Below, piece by piece: positions 10,762-22,175 of a stretch of DNA of 58,242 bases (the first letter of the stretch is position 1; the number at the start of each line of letters is the position of its first letter). The DNA comes from Mesostigma viride. Its lineage: Eukaryota; Streptophyta; Mesostigmatophyceae; Mesostigmatales; Mesostigmataceae. The position numbers and the translations under genes were made by a program. The stretch spans positions 1 through 58,242 of the forward strand of contig RPFO01002172.1 in NCBI GenBank assembly GCA_009746045.1, in the 5' to 3' direction. Under the pieces are notes generated by a model. That model saw only the letters and a list, made by a program, of their open reading frames with translations, had not been told where the DNA came from and did not search any database.

Positions 10762-11793
10762 AGTTATTATAAATAGTGACGGAACCTTTTTGCCACTTGG
10801 CAATTAGGTCCGTCACTATTTATCCGGCGAAAACCACTCGCCGGCATCTATTCCGCGTTAAGTTCACGTGAACGTGGCGCGGAATTGATGCCGGCGAGTG
10901 GTTTTCGCCGGATAAATAGTGACGGACCTGATTGCCAAGTGGCAAAAAGGTTCCGTCACTATTTATAATAACTAAAACGTCGTAGTGTGGGGGCCGATAT
11001 CTATCGTACCGCTAATGCCTACTACAGTACCGAATCTCGCCTTAACGATATTCCAACCGGGCATATTTTCCCTTCTGGCACTTTCGTTTGGCCTTCTGGT
11101 ATCAATTCCTTCCGGTATTCGGAAATACCCGTGTCACCACAGGGATTCGAACCCCCGACTTACGAGGTCTTAGTTATTATAAATAGTGACGGAACCTTTT
11201 TGCCACTTGGCAATTAGGTCCGTCACTATTTATCCGGCGAAAACCACTCGCCGGCATCAATTCCGCGCCACGTTCACGTGAACTTAACGCGGAATAGATG
11301 CCGGCGAGTGGTTTTCGCCGGATAAATAGTGACGGACCTAATTGCCAAGTGGCAAAAAGGTTCCGTCACTATTTATAATAACTAAGACCTCGTAAGTCGG
11401 GGGTTCGAGTCCCTGTGGTGACACGGGTATTTCCGAATACCGGAAGGAATTGATACCAGAAGGCCAAACGAAAGTGCCAGAAGGGAAAATATGCCCGGTT
11501 GGAATATCGTTAAGGCGAGATTCGGTACTGCAGTAGGCATTAGCGGTACGATAGATATCGGCCCCCACACTACGACGTTTTAGTTATTATAAATAGTGGC
11601 GGAACCTTTTTGCCACTTGGCAATTAGGTCCGTCACTATTCATCCGGCGAAAACCACTCGCCGGCATCAATTCCGCGCCACGTTCACGTGAACTTAACGC
11701 GGAATAGATGCCGGCGAGTGGTTTTCGCCGGATAAATAGTGACGGACCTAATTGCCAAGTGGCAAAAAGGTTCCGTCACTATTTATAATAACT
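10762..11793. mobile_element. Triple-hairpin palindromic element (1,032 bases)
   Basis: Three copies of a roughly 215-base near-perfect hairpin (10762-10974, 11171-11383, 11581-11793) are separated by a unique spacer and its reverse complement, so the whole block is a near-perfect 1-kb palindrome. Ends are AGTTATTATAAATAGTGACG and the complement. CAGGT flanks both sides (10757-10761, 11794-11798). Uninterrupted paralogues of the target (51541-51565 inverted, 9880-9905 inverted) contain a single CAGGT, which confirms a 5-base target duplication. There is no coding capacity. The superfamily is unknown to me. Confidence 0.85.
11356..11423 (+). promoter_or_regulatory. Possible Pol III A-box/B-box pair
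   Basis: TGGCAAAAAGG (from 11349) fits the A-box consensus TRGYNNANNGG, and GGTTCGAGTCC (from 11401) fits the B-box GGTTCGANNCC, about 41 bases apart. The inverted spacer carries a mirror copy (GGATTCGAACC near 11141). No convincing tRNA cloverleaf can be folded: the T-stem pairs poorly and there is no acceptor stem. This may be a tRNA-related relic or chance. Confidence 0.3.
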
Positions 11794-11794
11794 C

Positions 11795-11955
11795 AGGTGC
11801 CTTGGTGCACCTCGAGCAAGTGTTGTTTACATCCCCACCCTTGCAGGAAGTAGCTTAGGATGTATGATAGGCCATATGCCCCCTCTCAAGGGCTATGTGC
11901 TACATATACTCCCAACGGAGTTATGTTACAATTCAATTCAATTCAATTCAATGAC
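11795..11955 (+). repeat. Dispersed retroelement 3' end with AATTC tail
   Basis: This is the continuation of the repeat interrupted by the palindromic element. It has GGTGCCTTGGTGCACC, the AGGAAGTAGC segment and the CTCC-CAAC-GGAG hairpin at 11911, then five AATTC units (about 11930-11952). Compare 10345-10500 and 51405-51570. Confidence 0.7.
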
Positions 11956-13322
<1,367 letters not shown>

Positions 13323-13331
13323 ATTAAGTGT

Positions 13332-13658
13332 TTACCTTTTTGTCATTCCGTGCAAACAGATCTTCACATGTACGTCAGCGTTGCAAGTAGCGCAGCAGCA
13401 ATTCTTTTTGGGACAAGCTTCGTCTAAAAGTATAGTTTTGTTAGGATCCGAAGTCTGAACGTCCCGGCTGTGACCGCTGGTTGTCTCTGGCACCACAATA
13501 ACGTTGGCGCCTGGCGTCATTGGGATCGATGAGTCATTGGGATCACACGACGCACTTCCCTTACTGCCAGGAGGACCACTGGGGCGCGTTTTCTTCATAG
13601 GACCCTTTCCCTTGCTGCCGCCAGCCAAAGCGGCTCCATTATGCTTGGGCTTTCGAGC
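13332..13658 (-). CDS. Possible single exon, unknown protein
   Basis: On the minus strand an ATG at 13658 opens a frame reading MARKPKHNGAALAGGSKG... and ending ...CPKKNCCCATCNADVHVKIC. A GTAAAC donor follows at 13335 (AAAAAG then GTAAAC) just before the stop. The N-terminus is basic and Gly/Lys-rich, and the C-terminal part has a Cys cluster (CPKKNCCCATC). It sits between the CAGG tract and the nested kinase element. Downstream exons were not found, and the CAGG tract would lie in the next intron. The family is not recognised. Confidence 0.25.
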   Translation of the reverse strand, partial: ARKPKHNGAALAGGSKGKGPMKKTRPSGPPGSKGSASCDPNDSSIPMTPGANVIVVPETTSGHSRDVQTSDPNKTILLDEACPKKNCCCATCNADVHVKICLHGMTKR

Positions 13659-13828
13659 CATACCTCGCGTCTTTCCTGTTGAAAACACCCGTGTGTCCTG
13701 CGAAATAACACAGCCGCTCAGCCGGTGATCAACGTTAAGCTACGCCGGCAGCTTCCCCCCCTCCCTATAAAGATTTATCCAACTATTATTATTAAAAACC
13801 AACAGAGAATACCTGCTTGCATTGGAGG

Positions 13829-14480
13829 CACTATGTACTCCACACTATGTACTCTTGGAGTACATAGTGTGGATTACATAGTCACTCCTTCCTATGTAAT
13901 AAGGGCGTGTCTCACCGCGTCGGCAGTCCCCTATTCGGAAATCCCGGATCATATGTACTCCGGACTATGTACTCTTGGAGTACATAGTCACTCCGGACTA
14001 TGTACTCTTGGAGTACATAGTCCGGAGTACATAGTCACTCCTTCCTATGTAATACGGGCGTGTCTCACCGCGTCGGCAGTCCCCTATTCGGAAATCCCGG
14101 ATCATATGTACTCCGGACTATGTACTCTTGGAGTACATAGTCCGGAGTACATAGTCACTCCTTCCTATGTAATACGGGCGTGTCTCACCGCGTCGGCAGT
14201 CCCCTATTCGGAAATCCCGGATCATATGTACTCCGGACTATGTACTCTTGGAGTACATAGTCACTCCGGACTATGTACTCTTGGAGTACATAGTCCGGAG
14301 TACATAGTCACTCCTTCCTATGTAATACGGGCGTGTCTCACCGCGTCGGCAGTCCCCTATTCGGAAATCCCGGATCATATGTACTCCGGACTATGTACTC
14401 TTGGAGTACATAGTGTGCCACCCTATGTACTCTTGGAGTACATAGGGTGGAGTACATAGTCACTCCTTCCTATGTAATAC
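13829..14480 (+). repeat. Left hairpin array of the nested transposon
   Basis: Repeated units have the 10-base stem CTATGTACTC, loop TTG and the complementary stem. They alternate with a conserved spacer containing CTCCTTCCTATGTAATACGG and CCCCTATTCGGAAATCCCGG. At least four spacer units and about eight hairpins are present. It is a mirror of 22560-22858 and matches 49049-49700. Confidence 0.93.
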
Positions 14481-14483
14481 CGG

Positions 14484-14605
14484 CGTAATCATGCGTAATC
14501 ATGAGTAATCATGCGTAATCATGCGTAATCATGCGTAATCATCAGAGTAATCATCAGAGTAATCATCAGAGTAGTCATCAGAGTAGTCATCAGAGTAATC
14601 ATCGT
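14484..14605 (+). repeat. GTAATCATGC / GTAATCATCAGA tandem repeat
   Basis: About five 10-base GTAATCATGC-type units are followed by 12-base variants ending CAGA. They precede a conserved segment (CGTCCAGACAAGCTGCACTG...). The same succession is found at 49714-49850, so it is part of the transposon terminus. Confidence 0.9.
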
Positions 14606-14734
14606 CCAGACAAGCTGCACTGCCCCTAAGACCCTAAGTTACACAAGATGATGGAGTAGTTTGGTGTTGAAAGGGAAGGTCGAAAGCCTGCGCTTAATGC
14701 ACCACCCGTAATTACGAGCGAAAGTACAGCCACC

Positions 14735-16141
14735 ATGGAAAATCCCGTTGACATCGCGCAAAAACAGGCCAAGAGAAAGCGGCAAGTGGCCGAAGCGGCC
14801 CGCCGGTGGAGGTTGAAAAGGAAGTTGACGACTCAATGCATACGTAGTCAGGCGATGGAGGGTGGCAACGCCGCTCCCCCTATTCGTCAAGACAACGTCG
14901 GTGCGAGAAGCACCATAATGCCTGGGCGTGATGGGTTGCACGCTTTCCGGCCAGTGCCCGGGGCTGCGAGTGTCGCCCGCCCCACGGCTATCCCCGCCTG
15001 TGCTGCAGTTCGCCCCGTCAACCCCGCTGTGATGACTCGCGACGTTGCCGTGTCGCCACTTTGTTTGGCTACCATCCCAGATCCCCCGCTGGCACCCACC
15101 GGGGCATGCCATTCGGTGCACACCAAGGAAGCATTGCACAGCAAAGGACATACCGGCGTTGCACGTGCACAAGATGCTTCCAAGCGTCCGGACGCCTGCT
15201 GCGGTACACCGAATGCGTGGGAAGCAATGCAGGCCAGGCTGGCAGAGATGACCACCTGTGCAGAAACCCGGGACATTGTTGAGCGGGGCCTGATGCGGTA
15301 CCCCCACGTGAGTTTGGGGAAGCGCTTAGGCGCCGGCCTCTTTGGGTCTGTGCACCTTGTCAAGTCCACTTTACCTGGCTTTGACCATCCTCTGGTCGTG
15401 AAAGTGGCAAAGATCCCGCGCGCCACAAACCTCGTGCACATACAGCAGGTAATTGTGGATCTGAGTGCTGGAGTGGCCAGGGAAGCTGCTCTCATGACCA
15501 TTGCGGGGCGTCGAGAGGGCACCTGTCCACGTGTCGCAGGATTGTGGGCCCCAGTTGAGACTGTAGGTGGCATAGTCATGGAGATGGTGACGGGTGACTT
15601 GAAGGCTGCCCGTGATGCCTCCGAATACAACCGTCCCTTTGATGTGCGCACGCCTCCCATCTTGGCGAAGTGCGCCAAAGTTTTATCCAATTTGCACTCG
15701 GTTGGAATCATTCATAACGATCTTAAGTGTGACAACTTTTTGTACAAGGTTGAGGAGGGCACGGCGGAGCCAACCATCTACATTGGAGACCTGGGCCAGG
15801 CAACCAGAGTGAACGAGATGGCGCCCATGCGTGTGCCGGGGCAGTCCCGGTGGCACCCGGCCACGGTCTTGCATCCAAGTGCAAAGGCCTTGAGGGGAAC
15901 GATACAAGCTCGGCCAGAGCACGATGTTTATGCTTTCTTGGTCATGGTGGACGACCTGTTCAGGAGGTCGCCCAAGTGCTTTGTCCGCAAGGCAACGGAC
16001 CCAGTTCTGTGGGAGCTGTGTAGGAAGATTGCTTTTCGACAACAATACAAGCACGATATTGTGTTACCTGACATGGCCGGGCTGGCGGACATGTTCCACA
16101 AAGCCCGCATATTCGTGCCCGATGCTTACCCCAAGCAGTAA
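14735..16141 (+). CDS. Protein kinase carried by a DNA transposon
   Basis: A single-exon frame of 468 codons, with the ATG in GCCACCATGG context at 14735. The N-terminus is basic (KQAKRKRQ..., RRWRLKRK; residues 11-31), a likely nuclear-localisation region, followed by a Pro/Ala-rich linker to about 185. The kinase domain spans about 194-460: glycine-rich loop LGAGLFGSV (198-206), ATP-binding Lys in LVVKVAK (K223), helix-C Glu in AREAALM (E250), catalytic loop IHNDLKCDN (D329, N334; HND instead of HRD) and metal-binding IGDLG (D352; GDLG instead of DFG). No canonical APE is seen; GTIQARPEHDVYAF probably fills the activation-segment/F-helix position. All catalytic residues are present, so activity is plausible. 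Substrate unknown. It lies just inside the left hairpin array, and part of its 3' end is duplicated at 16146-16325. It could be a captured host gene or an old passenger. Confidence 0.85.
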   Translation: MENPVDIAQKQAKRKRQVAEAARRWRLKRKLTTQCIRSQAMEGGNAAPPIRQDNVGARSTIMPGRDGLHAFRPVPGAASVARPTAIPACAAVRPVNPAVMTRDVAVSPLCLATIPDPPLAPTGACHSVHTKEALHSKGHTGVARAQDASKRPDACCGTPNAWEAMQARLAEMTTCAETRDIVERGLMRYPHVSLGKRLGAGLFGSVHLVKSTLPGFDHPLVVKVAKIPRATNLVHIQQVIVDLSAGVAREAALMTIAGRREGTCPRVAGLWAPVETVGGIVMEMVTGDLKAARDASEYNRPFDVRTPPILAKCAKVLSNLHSVGIIHNDLKCDNFLYKVEEGTAEPTIYIGDLGQATRVNEMAPMRVPGQSRWHPATVLHPSAKALRGTIQARPEHDVYAFLVMVDDLFRRSPKCFVRKATDPVLWELCRKIAFRQQYKHDIVLPDMAGLADMFHKARIFVPDAYPKQ

Positions 16142-16145
16142 CCGT

Positions 16146-16325
16146 GTTGCATCCCAAGTGCAAAGGCCTTGAGGGGAACGCTACAAGCTCAGCCAGGGCA
16201 CGATGTTTATGCTTTCTTCGTCATGGTGGACGATCTGTTCAGGAGGTCGCCCAAGTGCTTTGTCCGCAAGTCAACAGACCCACTTCTCCATGAGGTGTGT
16301 AGAAAGATTGCTTACATCTGTACAG
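16146..16325 (+). pseudogene. Tandem partial duplicate of the kinase 3' end
   Basis: The segment repeats 15867-16040 of the kinase gene with scattered substitutions (GTTGCATCCCAAGTGCAAAGG..., then GCTTTGTCCGCAAGTCAACAG). It begins four bases after the kinase stop codon and ends inside the equivalent of KIAF. It has no start and no complete domain. Confidence 0.9.
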
Positions 16326-16379
16326 TATGATTACCCCATATTCATCTTAAGTGGAAGGACATATGCTACTCGTGCATGT

Positions 16380-16560
16380 GGTGTGTGCCCGAGTAGGTGG
16401 CAGTTTACATTCCCCCACCTGCAGGAAGTAGCCCAGAGTGTATTAAAAGCCATATGCCCCTTCTCAGGGCTATGGGGTACATATTCTCCCAGCGGAGTTA
16501 TGTTACTAATTAATTAATCACACGTTCATGGCAGGGGCGAGACACATAAGTTATTATTTT
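16380..16560 (+). repeat. Dispersed retroelement 3' end
   Basis: It contains CACCTGCAGGAAGTAGCCCAG, the CTCC-CAGC-GGAG hairpin near 16488, GTTATGTTA, and an AATTAATTAATC tail at 16510. It belongs to the family described at 10345-10500. Confidence 0.65.
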
Positions 16561-16829
16561 TTTTTTATAATTCATCCATGTACACGTACAACGAGGGAGC
16601 TAGCACCCTACCTTGTATCACTGCCTCCCTGTTCTTACGTGCAGGGCCAAGACGTGGACCCTCACCGCCAACCTTGCCAACTTCTACCCCATGCCATGCA
16701 TTGAGCTAGCTGAATGCACTTTGGCAATGTTCACAAGTTTCTGGCGTTGTGGCAGTTGGTGATTTCCAACTGGCTGCAACATCTTAAGGCTCCATTCATT
16801 GTCAATGGTATGCTGGCCAAGCCAGAGAT

Positions 16830-17130
16830 ATTGAGTAAGTCAGGACAAGGCCAAGAGGGCCCAGGTCATCAAGGACTTACCCCCCCCTAGCTGCATTGGG
16901 GAAGGAGCGTGTTTGCAAACATGGGAGGCATGCTAGACAATTAGATCGCTAGGGTCGCCAGCACCATAGATATACCATACGACTGTTTGCGTCGGCCTGC
17001 CTGTATAGATAGCTTACACCGGTATAGGATTGCGTGCACCCATCCCTCCATCCACACCTTGGGGTTAATGCTCCGTGACTCCCGGCCCAACGGGAGCACG
17101 AGTTTAATTAATTCATTAATTAATTGGGTC
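16830..17130 (+). pseudogene. LINE 3' end remnant
   Basis: GGACAAGGCCAAGAGGGCCCAGGTC at 16841 matches the LINE ORF2 C-terminal segment at 29276. It is followed by the LINE 3' trailer (CATCCCTCCATCC, GGGGTTAATGCTCCGTGAC, CCAACGGGAGCACGAG) and an AATT-rich tail at 17103-17127. The 5' part is truncated. There are no intact coding sequences. Confidence 0.7.
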
Positions 17131-17284
17131 ACTTTCGTAAATCAGTGCATGCATGTACGTCCTGGCTATTATCAGAACACTTGCCCACGCTCCTTAGTAT
17201 CATATGCTCACATGGGTCTTATTGCACCCACACAACTTATTGGTCCGGATTATCACGAGATCTTGTGGACAGCATGTGCTGGCA

Positions 17285-17620
17285 GTAAATTGCATTAAAT
17301 TAGAATATGACTCCGTTGGGACATCATGTAGCACGTATTCGCTAGCATGCTGATGGGTGGGCGTGAGCGAAGCCACGAAACCTAACTAAGCTAACTCTAA
17401 GCTAATCTAAAAAATCAGGGCTCACTCAACATCAGCACCGCGCCACTTCCTCCTGGGGTGGGGTGGGGGGGCTTGCCCACGGGCGCTGACGTGTGGGCCT
17501 GGACAATGGTCTGCCACCTCATCCTGTCCTGCATGGCAGTCCAAGCAAGAGCGAGGGAGGAAATGTGTTGTTCAACCAGGGCTGGGACCACTAGGTCGGC
17601 TGCCTGTAAGTGAAGAAACA
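17285..17620 (-). pseudogene. LINE remnant, reverse orientation
   Basis: On the minus strand a frame over 17621-17415 reads ALVEQHISSLALAWTAMQDR then MRWQTIVQAHTSA, resembling a degenerate LINE ORF C-terminus. It is followed by GTGCTACATGATG-TCCCAACGGAG and an A/T tail at 17290-17330. The sequence parallels 396-600. Confidence 0.5.
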
Positions 17621-17665
17621 ATCCACATGACTTGTCCTCGCCTGCATGTCATGCAAGTTCTTACA

Positions 17666-20600
17666 TCACATCTTGTAGCCACCATGACGAACCAGCAGAC
17701 CCTGTTGACGACGAGACTTGAAGAAAGGAGGCGTGTCCCGGTCACAGTCATCAAGGCCGTACACCCGGTTCCCTGCGTTATGGATCAGTTCCCTGTTTCC
17801 TTCCTTCTTGCGATCCCCCTTTCTCATGGGGATTGCAGATGTGGTGCACCTGGGGTCGTGGACAGTCCCGTTGCATTGGTGGACCATCGTCACAGCAGCC
17901 GTGACACGATAAATAGGGAAGAGTTCACCGGCTACCGGTTCGGCAGCCTTCTCGAACAAGGGCAGCTGCTGGCGTCTGCTAAACTTGCCCAGTTCTTCGT
18001 ACCACGTGGGCACGATCCACAAATAGGATTTGCCATCATTCCCTTCCACTGACACTACAGCTGTGACTTCACATATCCAATGCTCTCCAGCGTCATCAGC
18101 AAGCACGTACCGACGCGGATCCTCCGCGGCACCGACTCTGTAGTCCTGCGGCCTGTAAGCATAAGTATGCCCCACCGCCACGGTCGCCTTGTATGTGACT
18201 GCCTTGCGCCATAGCCGCACACCCGGGTCTTCAACTCATTCCACGTCTCCGCCGCCTCGGGAAAATACTCCTTGAAGCGATGCAAGACAATAGCCGGCGT
18301 CAAACCATGCTGCACGTGCTCCCACTCGATGACCCCATCAGTACCGTTGCGTGTGCTGCGGATCAGAAGCTTGGGGATGCCGCCAAAACATGTCCTTACC
18401 CGTCCCCCAGCACGTCCCTCGGTGTGTTCAACTGTAGGGTACGCAGCCCCGTCCGCCAATGCCACCCCCAGTGTAGCCGTGCCGCTTTGGCCGGAGAGCC
18501 AGTCCTCATGCACACCTCCACTCTTGAACAAGTACTTGGCAGCTGGGCTTGATAGCAGTGCTTCACGCGCCTGTGGAGTCAAGAACTTCTCTGGGTCCTC
18601 GAGCCCCTTGAGTATATTATCCAACGCGTGCTGCCTCTCCCCTGCGAAAACAGCGATGCATGGTGAACGGGGCGATGTATCAATCCTTGCAAACAGTACA
18701 TGCAGTGAGCTAGGCTCATTGATTCCTGAACTTAGTGCACGTTGCCCCAGGACACTCACCTCGTAACCTCCTCATGGTGCCTTACAATATGCATAACGTC
18801 TACAGGGTGGGCTGTCAATGGGCCAGGTTTGGGATCGCCACCTTGCATGTATGCCCTGGAACACACCCGATAGAGGTGGGCCACGGGGGCCATTCTGACA
18901 TCCAAAATCACACATCCCAACCCCAAACCCTAACTATTTTAAACCCTAAGCACAGCCCGGCCCTTATGCATGTACATGTCCACGGTACTAACTCGGCTGG
19001 AAGCTTGCGTTGCACATGAAAATAGCAGCAGGCTGGTAATAATCCTTACATTTCAGCAGCAACCATTTGTCAGCATCTAGGATATGGCGGGCGTTGACGC
19101 TTCTCATCAGGTCCCCAATCATGCCGTGATCCCTCTCAAACGCATGGCCGTCCATATCCCAGAGCCTGCCCACGTCCTTGGTCTGGTGCGCCACATGGAG
19201 CCCCATATGACAGTTGGCTGTGGCAGCGTTGTGGCCTCGCTCGTTTGCAGTCTTCCCCCTCTGTGCAACCACGCCAGCATTGGCGTACTTTCCACGAGGC
19301 CATAGGGCATTGAAACGTTTCAGGAACTCGCGATACACCTTGTCGGCATTGTCAGCATGCGTCGGGGAAGTGTACTCGCTCAGTACCATCTCCGTCCACT
19401 GCGATGAAAGCAAACATGAGCAGCATTACATTGAAAGCACGTTTCCAGCCAGTCACGTTTACAATGCGATTATAATATATATTTTGACTCATGGGGCTTG
19501 TAGATAAAAACCTAAAACAGCTCACACATCATGAAGTGACATGTCTATGCAAGTGCACATGATGTAGCATACGGGGAATGTTAGGTTGGCAAGGTCTTAC
19601 CACGCAAAGGTCCCGCACCATTTGAGCAGTGCCTCGAACGCGCTGGGGAGGCCGTGCGTTAGGTTCTTTGGCAGACTCCCGCACTCGAAGAATCCATTCC
19701 ATGGCATGTGGTACCATCGGCAGGCACTGCAGGAACTGCATGGCCTTGAAGAAAGGGTATCGGGTGAACGGGTTCTTGGGCAATGCGGCCCTTCCGCTGG
19801 TGGTGGGCCACGCTCTCGCATATGCATCACATTCCCGGATCTCATCGGATTTCAGGAGCCGGGTGCAGATGAAAATGAAGACGGTTTTGATGATCCCCAA
19901 GCACAGCAAGTGAAAGATCTCAATGGGAAACCGTCGAAACCTGTCCCAGTGCCTGAGACCCTGCCATACGGAGGGACGGCTGTGCTTAATACCGTGCTCC
20001 GCCTCCGCCTCCTTCGCGAGCTTGGCCCTGGAAAACGCAATGTGTGGGATGGAAGGCACAAAGTTTCACAATCGGGATACGTCAAAGCATGCAGACCTTG
20101 TGGAATGGTCTACGAAAGCTTGGCAGATATCCGAACCACCACGGCAGACCTTATGCTACAGACCATCTGTGCACGGTCAGACCTTGTTGCTGCCACACAC
20201 ACAATTGATGACTGCACACAGGGCGGCGTTGCTTTCCTCCCGCTGGACCTGGGTACCATCCGCCATGCATGCATGGTGCGGTGTGAATGGGTCTACATAA
20301 GACTGGTAGATGCAACGTGGGGTGCTACCAGACCAATTGTGTTATATAGCATGGAGTTCATGTAGGGTTAACTTACTTCTCACGAGCCGTCAGTCCCTCA
20401 CGCTCCATGGTTGCGCACACAGCTCGGTGGCCCTCCTCCGTACGCAGCTCAAGCACCACTTCGGTGTGCCCCCAGAACTCGGAGTGGAGAGTACAAAAGC
20501 CGCAGCCATGATTGCTGCCAGACGCCATGAGCCCCATCTCTGCAAACCGCGCCCCGGAATCTAGCAGCCAAAAAAAGGGTACTCTGACCTCCATCCACGA

Positions 20601-22175
20601 CACAACACCGGTCAGAGGGTCTGCCATTTCCATGGCCACCCCTTGCTGCAGTGGGCGGATCTCGTTATCCAGCAGCCACTTGTTGAAGGCATCCGCATCC
20701 ACATGCTTTGGCCTCAGCGTGACCACGTGATTGCGGGCAGCCGATCGATCCAGCGTTAGGATCCTGAACTGATACGACACCACATCGGCATCCGTATTGT
20801 CAGTGATCTTGAAGCTATCCATCCAAAGCACGATTGGGATCACAACGACGGGCAAGCCCAGCCGCGGGCGGGCCTGACACTTGCGGAGGGGGCCCTTCTG
20901 CCAGTCCCTGAAATCACCTATGGGCTGCATCAAAGGGTGGCCATGGGGATCCCTTAGATCATTCCCATCAGCATCTGTTTCCACGATGCCCCCGGTCGTG
21001 ACTCCGTATGTCCGTGACAAGAAGTAGTCGTGTTTCCCAACTGTGCCCTCTTGCTCCATTTCCGCGAAGTCTTCTTCAGAGTGAACCCTGATATGGCGCT
21101 TGTAGGTCCCTGCCTCCACCAATTCCGTCCAGTTGCATGCAAATAGCTCCTTCTCATGAAACCCGGGGCTTCCCCTTTTCAGGTGCGTGTGTCGCCACTT
21201 GTTGGCATACAAGTACTGCACCTCGAAGAGCACCTTGACAGAATCCGAGAGCTTGTCGTCACGCTGGTACAGGACGCCGGTCAGCCTCACCGGGGCCCCA
21301 TAAGGCTTGCCTTTGTTCACACCGTCCTCAGTCACCGAGACCTCGAGGAAGTCACCGACCGTGAACGTCTGGCCGGATAGCGCTATCCCACGAAGGCGGC
21401 ACAGAGGATGGTCGTGGAAGAAGGTACTCATGTGGAAACCTGTGCGCCGGCCATCCGCAAGCACCTCGGGCCGCACATGCAGGTGGCGCGTGACATTGTG
21501 CTGGCGTAGCAGATGTTGAAGCCGGGTCTTGATGCTGCACGTGTGGGCGACAGAGCCGTTAGGGAGTTCAATTCGCGTGACATGGTGCGTTGGGAGCTCC
21601 TTTTCCACCTTCCTGACCACAGGGAGCGTGAGCCGGTCGGCATCTTCCGATCGGTACTTGGGGTCTTGTCTCATGGCAGTTCTGCACAGCACGCCTTCGT
21701 CAGTCCGAGAATCGATTCGCTTATGGTATGCAAACTCCAGAAACTCCGAGTGCGACCGAAAGATCCCGTACCCAGTCTCATTTCCCTGGCCGTCTGTTGG
21801 GGCCGAAGGCACTGAGCATGGATCAGGAGCTGCCACCGTCATGCGCCCGTCTATTTTCCCCCCTGGACAATGGCTAAGTCTCCGTTGCACGGCGGGCTCC
21901 TCAACGGAGTCAGCACTATTCCCGCCGTCGCCTCCATCCCCTGATTCAGTTGCATCCACTTCATCTGACCCAGCGTCGCGCGACAGAGCCCTCCCAGCGT
22001 CAACATCATCACCAAGTGCAGCGTTATCCACCAACTCGTCCTCAACGTCCTCATCGCAGTTGTTGATGCCAATGACGGTGTGAGCCACGGCGATGTCTTG
22101 ACGCTTTCTTTGCCTGCTGAAGAGATACCGCTCAGGCATTTGTAATCGCTTCCTTCGACGGGAATAATTAGGCAC
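17666..22175 (-). CDS. CACTA/Plavaka-like DDE transposase, five exons
   Basis: Proposed exons are 22175-20377, 20027-19601, 19398-19050, 18780-18760 (21 bases) and 18725-17666. Every intron is GT-AG (donors GTAAGT, GTAAGA, GTAAGG, GTGAGT) and phases match. The total is about 1,217 residues if one 2-base slip in GTGTG near 18217-18222 is discounted. Exon 1: basic start, acidic stretch (40-90), then a GDFLEV...VLFEVQYLY region (about 270-365) that looks BAH-like, then VIPIVLWMDSFK (D453), FWLLDSGARF (D539) and CGFC (558-561). This is the order seen in CACTA/Plavaka transposases, which cut at terminal inverted repeats in the nucleus. Exon 2 contains FHLLCLGIIK; exon 3 contains NCHMGLHVAHQTKDVGRLWD. 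Exon 5 has a second possible BAH-like stretch (HWICEVTAV...YLWIVPTWYEE). Family placement is by pattern, not by search. The gene is nearly intact, and convergent with the kinase. Confidence 0.8.

Noticed and set aside
11387-11425. tRNA gene
   Set aside because: Only a B-box/T-loop-like segment; no acceptor stem, D-arm or convincing anticodon arm.
13819-13828. Target duplication of the nested transposon
   Set aside because: The flanks GCATTGGAG and CTCCAATGC are inverted, not direct, so they cannot be a target duplication. They may be extra terminal inverted repeat.
13725-14459. 244-codon plus-strand ORF with repeated YSGLCTLGVHS
   Set aside because: Translation of the hairpin array; the repeat is present on both strands and at non-coding sites.
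13829-14480. CRISPR-like array
   Set aside because: Repeats alternate regularly, but the spacers are identical rather than unique, and the context is a eukaryotic transposon end.
18915-18955. Telomere-like CCCTAAA motifs (CCCCAAACCCTAAC...AAACCCTAAG)
   Set aside because: Only a few imperfect units inside an intron-like region; no array.
19586-20365. 259-codon plus-strand ORF
   Set aside because: Antisense to transposase exon 2 and the adjoining intron, where splice signals and conserved motifs are on the minus strand.
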